Assembly (NCBI GenBank): GCA_934658705.1
Contig: CAKUHP010000021.1
Coordinates: 1-28,763 of the forward strand
Source of the DNA: an uncultured Collinsella sp.
GTDB lineage: Bacteria > Actinomycetota > Coriobacteriia > Coriobacteriales > Coriobacteriaceae
Reading direction: 5' to 3'
Length of the DNA stretch: 28,763 bases
Position 1 is the stretch's first letter. Each line of letters opens with the position of its first letter. The notes beneath the pieces are model-generated. The model saw only the letters and a program-made list of their open reading frames with translations. It ran no database searches and was not told the origin of the DNA. The translations under genes were made by a program, and so were the position numbers. Of this stretch, positions 23,695 through 28,763 are shown in pieces.

Positions 23695-24810
23695 ATGGCC
23701 GAGCTTTCACCCCGCATGAAGGAGCTCGTCCAGCCTTACCTGGCTGGTATTGAGCCCTACGATCCCAACTTTACGCCCACGCGCATCAACCTTTCGGCCA
23801 ACGAGAACACCTATCCCGTGCCGGCTGGCGTGCGCGAGGCGGTCGATGCGGCCCTTGCTGCCACACCGCTCAACCGCTATCCCGATCCCATGTCCAACGA
23901 CCTGCGCGACGAGCTCGCCGCCTGGCATGGCGTGACGCGTGAGAACATCTGCGTGGGTAACGGCGGCGATGAGCTGCTCTATAACTACCTGCTGGCGTTT
24001 GGCGGCGCGGGGCGGACCCTGCTCAACTGCCCGCCGTGCTTTAGCGAGTACGCCTTCTTTGCGTCGCTGTGCCAGACCGAGGTGCGCGACGTGTGGCGCG
24101 ACCCGGCGAGCTTTGAGCTCGACCAGGCAGCCGTGCTCGCCGCGGCGCCCGAGTGCAATCTGGCCATCGTGACCTCGCCCAACAATCCCACGGGCGACGT
24201 GGCTCCGCTCGACTTTGTCGCGGCGCTGTGCGACGCCTGTCCCGGCATGGTGATGGTCGACGAGGCCTACGTTGAGTTTGCCGACGATTCGTTTGGCGCG
24301 GCAACTACGGCGCAGGGACTTATCGCCGAGCATCCCAACCTGGTGATTCTGCACACGCTGTCCAAGGCGTTTGGCGCCGCCGGCACGCGTCTGGGTTATG
24401 TGATCGCAGCGCCCGAGGTTATCGAGGTGTTCGCGGCGATTCGCCAGATCTACTCGGTCAACGTGCTGAGCCAGGCGGCGGCACTTGCCTGCGTACGTGC
24501 CCGCGATGCGTATGCGCCCGTGGTGGCGCTGGTTGCGAACGAGCGCGACCGCGAGCTGGCTTCCCTGCACGCGATGGGTGCCGCGGGCCTGCCGGTGGAG
24601 GCATGGCCGAGTGCGGCGAACTTTGTGCTCGTGCGCACTCCGCACGCCACGCGCGTGCGCGAACGCCTGCGCGACGAGTATTCCATTTTGGTGCGCGACT
24701 TTAGCTACGCGCCGGGGCTCGCTGACTGCCTGCGCATTACCGTGGGCACGCCGCAGGAAAACGAAGAAGTGCTGGACGCGTTTGCCGCGCTGGTGAAGGA
24801 GGAGATGTAG
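23695..24810 (+). CDS. hisC: Histidinol-phosphate aminotransferase
   Basis: This PLP enzyme converts imidazole-acetol phosphate to histidinol phosphate. The 371-residue protein starts at ATG 23695 (GAGGAGG upstream, at the end of hisD); a longer frame inside hisD is rejected. Motifs are LSANENTYPVP, NRYPDPMSNDLR, VGNGGDEL, SPNNPTGD, VDEAYVEF and HTLSKAFGAAGTRLGY with the PLP-binding lysine. It abuts hisB directly, with the hisB ATG immediately after the stop. Confidence 0.95.
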   Translation: MAELSPRMKELVQPYLAGIEPYDPNFTPTRINLSANENTYPVPAGVREAVDAALAATPLNRYPDPMSNDLRDELAAWHGVTRENICVGNGGDELLYNYLLAFGGAGRTLLNCPPCFSEYAFFASLCQTEVRDVWRDPASFELDQAAVLAAAPECNLAIVTSPNNPTGDVAPLDFVAALCDACPGMVMVDEAYVEFADDSFGAATTAQGLIAEHPNLVILHTLSKAFGAAGTRLGYVIAAPEVIEVFAAIRQIYSVNVLSQAAALACVRARDAYAPVVALVANERDRELASLHAMGAAGLPVEAWPSAANFVLVRTPHATRVRERLRDEYSILVRDFSYAPGLADCLRITVGTPQENEEVLDAFAALVKEEM

Positions 24811-25398
24811 ATGGGCCGTTATGCCGAGGTGACCCGTAAGACGGGCGAGACCGACATTGTCGTCAAGCTCGACCTGGATGGATCCGGCGTGTGCGATATC
24901 TCGACCGGCGTGCCGTTTTTCGATCACATGCTCAACGCCTTTGGCCGCCATGGTTTGTTTGACCTGACGGTGCACGCGGTGGGCGACGTGGAGGTCGACG
25001 CGCATCACACCGTCGAGGACACGGGCATTGTGCTGGGCGAGGCGTTTTGCCAGGCGCTGGGCGACAAGGCGGGCATCACGCGCTTTGCCGACGCGGCGAT
25101 TGCCATGGACGAGTCGCTCGTGATGGCTGCCGTTGATATTTCGGGTCGCGGCCAGGCCTACTGCGAGCTGCCCGTGCCGACCGAGCGCGTGGGCAGCTTT
25201 GATACCGAGCTGGCCGTCGAGTTCTTCTACGCCTTTGCGCGCGATGCCAAGCTCACGCTGCATGTGCGCGAGCTGGCGGGCGGCAATTCGCACCACATTA
25301 TCGAGGCCGCCTTTAAGGCCGTGGGTCGCACGATGCGCCACGCCTGCGAGCTGGACCCCCGCGTGCAAGGCATCCCCAGCACCAAGGGCTCGCTCTAA
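24811..25398 (+). CDS. hisB: Imidazoleglycerol-phosphate dehydratase (monofunctional)
   Basis: HisB dehydrates imidazoleglycerol phosphate to imidazole-acetol phosphate. The 195-residue length is the dehydratase alone, without the N-terminal histidinol-phosphatase domain found in enterobacterial HisB. Metal-binding motifs DAHHTVEDTG and NSHHIIEAAFKA are present, with the FFDHMLNAFGRHG start segment. GGAGGA at the end of hisC serves as ribosome site. Because the phosphatase is missing here and elsewhere in the operon, that step must be coded outside the window. Confidence 0.96.
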   Translation: MGRYAEVTRKTGETDIVVKLDLDGSGVCDISTGVPFFDHMLNAFGRHGLFDLTVHAVGDVEVDAHHTVEDTGIVLGEAFCQALGDKAGITRFADAAIAMDESLVMAAVDISGRGQAYCELPVPTERVGSFDTELAVEFFYAFARDAKLTLHVRELAGGNSHHIIEAAFKAVGRTMRHACELDPRVQGIPSTKGSL

Positions 25399-25510
25399 CC
25401 TACCAAAAAGGGACAGGTTTATTTTGGCGGGTTTTATCTGCGGAAATGCTGTCTCATGCGGTGGGTGAACGTTTAACCGACCAAAATAAACCTGTCCCCT
25501 TTTGGCAGGT
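25398..25510. repeat. REP-like inverted repeat between hisB and hisH
   Basis: Arms at 25398-25427 and 25481-25510 are near-perfect reverse complements (two mismatches in 30) around a 53-base spacer. The core reads GGGACAGGTTTATTTTGG and its complement. It begins on the last base of the hisB stop codon. GGGACAG-type palindromes like this are often REP-like sequences mobilised by TnpA-REP (RAYT) transposases in other bacteria; membership is from memory and unverified. No ORF lies inside. Confidence 0.8.
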
Positions 25511-25538
25511 TTTGGACGATGAGATAAAGGAGGGTCGC

Positions 25539-26240
25539 GTGGGCGAACCGAAGATCGTGGTGGTCGACTACCACAAGGGCAACTTGTCGAGCGTCGTGCG
25601 CGGGCTTGCGCGTGCCGGTGCCGCGGCCTGCACGTCGGACGACCCGGAGCAGATTCGCCGCGCTGACGGCCTGGTTATCCCGGGTGTGGGCGCGTTCTAC
25701 GACGCGATTGCCTTTATGCGCGAGAGCGGCGAGGCGAACGCGGTGCTCGACGCCGTTGCCGCTGGAACTCCGCTGCTCGGCATCTGTCTGGGCCTTCAGC
25801 TGTTTTTTGAGCGCGGCAACGAGGGCGTGCCTACGAGCGAGGATGTGGCCGCGGGCGCCGGCGCTTCCGAGCAGGACGGCGGTCCCTGGGTCGATGGCCT
25901 GGGCATCATGCGCGGCTCGTGCACGCGCTTGGAGTCGAGCCGTCTGAAGGTGCCGCACGTGGGCTGGGACCAGGTGCACATGACGCCCGCCGGCGCGGCC
26001 GATCCGCTGCTTGCCGGCTTTGCCGAGGGTGCCAACATGTATTTCACCCACAGCTATGCGGTGGCCGACGACGCCGATGCCGCCGACGTTTTGGCGCGCA
26101 CGCACTACACGCGGAGCTTCCCGTGCATCGTGCACCATGGCAACGTGTGGGGCTGCCAGTTCCATCCCGAGAAGTCTTCGGCGCTGGGGCAGCGCATCCT
26201 TAAGAACTTCGTGAGCATCGTCGAGGAGGCCGGCCGATGA
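25539..26240 (+). CDS. hisH: Imidazole glycerol phosphate synthase glutaminase subunit
   Basis: HisH hydrolyses glutamine and channels ammonia to HisF. The GTG at 25539, preceded by AAGGAGGG (25527-25534), gives a 233-residue protein beginning GEPKIVVVDYHKGNLSSV; the longer frame runs into the REP-like repeat and is rejected. The class I amidotransferase triad is visible: Cys in LLGICLGLQLFFE, and His and Glu in CQFHPEKSS. A low-complexity insertion (EDVAAGAGASEQDGG) lies mid-protein. The stop overlaps hisA by four bases (ATGA). Confidence 0.94.
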   Translation: MGEPKIVVVDYHKGNLSSVVRGLARAGAAACTSDDPEQIRRADGLVIPGVGAFYDAIAFMRESGEANAVLDAVAAGTPLLGICLGLQLFFERGNEGVPTSEDVAAGAGASEQDGGPWVDGLGIMRGSCTRLESSRLKVPHVGWDQVHMTPAGAADPLLAGFAEGANMYFTHSYAVADDADAADVLARTHYTRSFPCIVHHGNVWGCQFHPEKSSALGQRILKNFVSIVEEAGR

Positions 26241-26980
26241 TCCTGTTTCCCGCAATCGATCTGATCGGTGGCAAGGTCGTGCGCCTGGAGCGCGGCGACC
26301 GCAGCCGCTGCAAGGTATATTCCGACGACCCCGTCGCCGTGGCCCGTTCGTTTGCCGAGCAGGGCGCGAGCTGGGTGCACGTTGTCGACCTGTCCGCCGC
26401 CTTTGGCGAGGACGAGGACGCGTGCGCGGCCAACTCGGCGGCGATCAAGGCCATCTGCGACGTCGACGGTCTGTCCGTGGACGTGGGCGGCGGCGTTCGC
26501 TCGCTCGCCCGTATCGACGAGCTGGCCGGTTATGGCGCGCGCCGCATCGCACTGGGCACGGTGCTTGTGACCGAGCCGGGCTTTGCCGAGGTGGCGGCCC
26601 GCGGCTTTGGCGAGCTGCTCGTGGCAGACATCGCTGCGCGCGATGGCCAGGTCAAGGTGAACGGCTGGCGTGACGGCGCGGGCGTGGCGCTCGACGATGC
26701 CGTGGCTCAGCTCACCGAGCTGGGCTTTAAGCACCTGGTGTACACCGATATCGCGCGCGACGGCATGCAGACGGGCATCGATGTGGCGGCGTATCGTCAT
26801 GTGGCCGAGGTCGCGAGCTTTCCTGTCGTGGCGTCGGGCGGCATCTCGACGCTCGATGACATCCGTGCGCTTGCCGCGGTGGGCGAGGATGCCATCGAGG
26901 GCGCCATTACCGGTCGTGCGCTCTACGAGGGCAACTTTACGCTGGCCCAGGCGCTGGCTGCCGCCCGAGGGGAGGAGTAG
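26237..26980 (+). CDS. hisA: ProFAR isomerase (HisA)
   Basis: HisA isomerises ProFAR to PRFAR on a TIM barrel. The 247-residue protein has the start FPAIDLIGGKVVRLERGD, with the catalytic aspartate in AIDLIGG. The second aspartate is in the YTDIARDGM region, and VDVGGGVRS and VASGGIST bind phosphate. It overlaps hisH by four bases and is followed by hisF after three bases, indicating tight coupling. Confidence 0.95.
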   Translation: MILFPAIDLIGGKVVRLERGDRSRCKVYSDDPVAVARSFAEQGASWVHVVDLSAAFGEDEDACAANSAAIKAICDVDGLSVDVGGGVRSLARIDELAGYGARRIALGTVLVTEPGFAEVAARGFGELLVADIAARDGQVKVNGWRDGAGVALDDAVAQLTELGFKHLVYTDIARDGMQTGIDVAAYRHVAEVASFPVVASGGISTLDDIRALAAVGEDAIEGAITGRALYEGNFTLAQALAAARGEE

Positions 26981-26983
26981 CCC

Positions 26984-27766
26984 ATGCTTACCAAACGCGT
27001 GATTCCCTGCCTGGACGTCAAGGACGGCCGCGTGGTGAAGGGCGTCAACTTTGTGAGCCTGCGCGATGCGGGCGACCCGGTGGAGCTGGCCCGCGCCTAC
27101 GATCGCGAGGGTGCGGACGAGGTCGTGTTTTTGGACATCACCGCGACAAGTGACAACCGCGCGACGACCATCGAGATGGCGGCGCATGCGGCCGAGGAGC
27201 TCGCCATTCCCTATACCGTGGGCGGCGGCTTCCGCGACCTGGCGGGCATGCGGACCATGGTGGCGGCTGGCGCTGACAAGGTGTCGCTTAATTCGGCCGC
27301 CGTGCGCGACCCGTCGCTGATCAGCCAGGCTGCCGCGGCGTTTGGCAGCCAGGCCGTGGTCGTGGCGATCGATGCCAAGCGCGTGGGCCTGCCCGGTGAG
27401 CCGGGTGCCGACAAGTGGGAGGTCTTCACGGCGGGCGGTCGCAACGCCACGGGCATCGATGCGGTGGCGTGGGCCGAGGAGGCGGCTCGCCGCGGCGCCG
27501 GCGAGATCTTGCTCACCAGCATGGACCGCGATGGCACCAAGGCCGGCTTCGATCTGGCGCTCACCCGCGCCGTGGCGCGCGCGGTGCCGATTCCGGTCAT
27601 CGCGAGCGGCGGCGTGGGCACGCTCGAGCATTTTGCCGAGGGCGTGATCGAAGGCGAGGCCGACGCCGTGCTGGCGGCCAGCGTCTTTCACTTTGGAACG
27701 TTCAGCATTCGCCAGGTGAAGGAGTACATGGCGTCTCAAGGAATTCCTGTCCGGCTGGACTTTTAA
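26984..27766 (+). CDS. hisF: Imidazole glycerol phosphate synthase cyclase subunit
   Basis: HisF uses ammonia from HisH to form imidazole glycerol phosphate and AICAR. The 260-residue TIM barrel has [18 protein letters not shown] with catalytic Asp11, [25 protein letters not shown] with the second catalytic Asp, VIASGGVGT and the C-terminal IPVRLDF. The ribosome site is GGGGAGGAG at the end of hisA. Confidence 0.96.
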   Translation: MLTKRVIPCLDVKDGRVVKGVNFVSLRDAGDPVELARAYDREGADEVVFLDITATSDNRATTIEMAAHAAEELAIPYTVGGGFRDLAGMRTMVAAGADKVSLNSAAVRDPSLISQAAAAFGSQAVVVAIDAKRVGLPGEPGADKWEVFTAGGRNATGIDAVAWAEEAARRGAGEILLTSMDRDGTKAGFDLALTRAVARAVPIPVIASGGVGTLEHFAEGVIEGEADAVLAASVFHFGTFSIRQVKEYMASQGIPVRLDF

Positions 27767-27768
27767 TG

Positions 27769-27909
27769 CTGCGGCTTGCCCAGGCACTTCGGGGCTGAGG
27801 GGCGTGCGCTGCGGCTTGTCCAGGCACCGCATCTTGCCGCTCAAACCGTCGCTCGCGTACCAAAGTACGCGTCGCTCCTCTTTCGCGGCAACCTGCGGCA
27901 CCTGGACAA
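27769..27909. repeat. Structured repeat element between hisF and hisI
   Basis: An imperfect inverted repeat pairs 27816-27840 with 27885-27909 (21 of 25 positions), and a perfect inner hairpin CGCGTAC/GTACGCG (27854-27860 and 27865-27871) has the loop CAAA. The 19-base stretch CTGCGGCTTGCCCAGGCAC at 27769-27787 is repeated with one change at 27809-27827. There is no T-run and no ORF. It looks like an intergenic palindromic repeat of the host genome. Confidence 0.65.
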
Positions 27910-27947
27910 CCCTCGCCGACCTGCGATGTTTGAATTGGGGAATTGAA

Positions 27948-28277
27948 ATGAGAGAAATTACTACTCCAGCGGATCTTAAGTACGACGCCAAGGGGCTGAT
28001 TCCTTGTGTGGTTCAGCAATATGACACCGGCGAGGTGCTTATGGTTGCTTGGATGAACGAGGAGTCGGTGGGACTGACGCTCAAGACCGGCACCACGTGG
28101 TTTTGGAGCCGTAGCCGTCAGGAGCTCTGGAACAAGGGCGCGACGAGTGGCAACATGCAGGAGGTCAAGGAGCTCTGGGCGGACTGCGACAGCGACACAC
28201 TGCTGGTTAAGGTGGACTCGCCGGGTCCGGCCTGCCACACCGGCAACCGTACCTGCTTCTTTAAGAAACTCGCCTAG
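27948..28277 (+). CDS. hisI: Phosphoribosyl-AMP cyclohydrolase
   Basis: HisI opens the purine ring of phosphoribosyl-AMP. The 109-residue monofunctional protein starts at ATG 27948 (GGGG at 27937-27940). It carries [31 protein letters not shown] and the metal-binding cysteines and aspartates in [10 protein letters not shown] and [11 protein letters not shown]. HisE is a separate gene 47 bases downstream rather than fused as in E. coli. Confidence 0.95.
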   Translation: MREITTPADLKYDAKGLIPCVVQQYDTGEVLMVAWMNEESVGLTLKTGTTWFWSRSRQELWNKGATSGNMQEVKELWADCDSDTLLVKVDSPGPACHTGNRTCFFKKLA

Positions 28278-28324
28278 GGCAAGTGTCCTGTTGGGTGCTC
28301 GGCATTAATAGAAAGGATTGAACT

Positions 28325-28642
28325 ATGGGTGTGCGCACCGCAAATGTTCAGGATGGAAACATCGGCGAGACGCTGACGGGTCTGGCCGAGGTGATTCACG
28401 GTCGTCGTGATGCATCGCCGCAGGAGAGCTACACCGCGCGTCTGCTGACCGACGTGGAGGACGAGCTGCTCAAGAAGCTTGCCGAGGAGGCAAGCGAGGT
28501 GATCATGGCTTGCAAGGATAACGACCACGATCACATTCGCTACGAGGCCGGCGACCTGATCTACCACCTGCTCGTGACGCTCGAGCGCTACGGCATCACC
28601 CTCGACGAGCTGGCCGGCGAACTAAACGCCCGCCGCCACTAA
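28325..28642 (+). CDS. hisE: Phosphoribosyl-ATP pyrophosphatase
   Basis: HisE hydrolyses phosphoribosyl-ATP to phosphoribosyl-AMP. The 105-residue all-alpha protein has the MazG-like metal-binding pattern LLKKLAEEASEVIMACKDND and YEAGDLIYHLLVTLERYGI. AGAAAGGA precedes the ATG at 28325. It is the last gene of the his operon in this window; no terminator is evident downstream. Confidence 0.94.
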   Translation: MGVRTANVQDGNIGETLTGLAEVIHGRRDASPQESYTARLLTDVEDELLKKLAEEASEVIMACKDNDHDHIRYEAGDLIYHLLVTLERYGITLDELAGELNARRH

Positions 28643-28740
28643 GTCAAGCTCGGGGTCCCAAGGAAGTTGCGGTGAAATAGGGACTGTTGGGGGTGCGGAC
28701 AGATAGTTGGACCGTGAGGCGGTCCGGACTGGAGGTTCGC

Positions 28741-28763
28741 ATGTACAGCAGGGAGAAGGTCGA
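28741..28763 (+). CDS. Start of a gene cut by the window end, possibly an IS transposase
   Basis: An ATG at 28741 with a strong GGAGG (28731-28735) opens a frame MYSREKV that runs off the window. The beginning MYS followed by charged residues resembles IS3-family OrfA proteins, and a small hairpin (GGACCG/CGGTCC, 28709-28725) lies just upstream. Seven residues are too few for an assignment. Confidence 0.4.

Noticed and set aside
25446..25538. A longer HisH N-terminus starting at 25446
   Set aside because: The extra 31 residues are translated from the REP-like repeat and are unrelated to HisH; the GTG at 25539 has an AAGGAGGG site.
1..28763. CRISPR arrays, tRNA or rRNA genes, prophage genes
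   Set aside because: No regularly spaced repeats, no tRNA-like cloverleaf and no phage-like proteins were seen in the window.

Overview
The window most likely comes from a gut actinobacterium of class Coriobacteriia, probably Collinsella or a close relative. The grounds are high GC with GC-rich third codon positions, a bifidobacterium-like phosphoketolase, several mannose-family PTS operons, and a compact his operon. The genus is inferred from gene content and not proven. All genes I accept are on the + strand.

Region 1 (1-3883) has a LacI-family repressor followed by a D-xylulose-5-P/fructose-6-P phosphoketolase. The phosphoketolase promoter carries a striking tandem operator, two AAAACGTTTT boxes inside a perfect 18-bp-armed dyad. 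The next 418 bases (3884-4301) hold no gene. They contain two very long perfect palindromes with different stems but exactly complementary 11-nt loops.

Region 2 (4302-6294) has an uncharacterised 162-aa protein and two overlapping GntR/UTRA regulators, which probably control the next region.

Region 3 (6295-20242) is the most interesting part. Three transcription units share a promoter design with paired GGTAT half-sites 33-35 bp apart. Unit A encodes two SIS-domain sugar-phosphate deglycase-like enzymes (one FrlB/GfrF-like), a full mannose-family PTS (IIA, IIB, IIC, IID), and an EamA transporter after a terminator. Unit B has only IIC and IID, then an MFS transporter. Unit C has a second FrlB-like deglycase, a full PTS, and a FrlC-like fructoselysine/psicoselysine 3-epimerase. 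Together this reads as uptake and phosphorylation of Amadori products (fructoselysine, glucoselysine or relatives) by the PTS, epimerisation where needed, and SIS-enzyme cleavage to a hexose phosphate and a free amine such as lysine. IID and the end of IIC are identical at DNA level in units A and B over about 1.03 kb, which points to recent gene conversion or duplication.

Region 4 (20243-28642) is a histidine biosynthesis operon in the order hisZG (a fusion), hisD, hisC, hisB, hisH, hisA, hisF, hisI, hisE. It is interrupted by a REP-like inverted repeat between hisB and hisH and a second structured repeat between hisF and hisI. No histidinol-phosphate phosphatase is present. The window ends just inside a new open reading frame, possibly a transposase.
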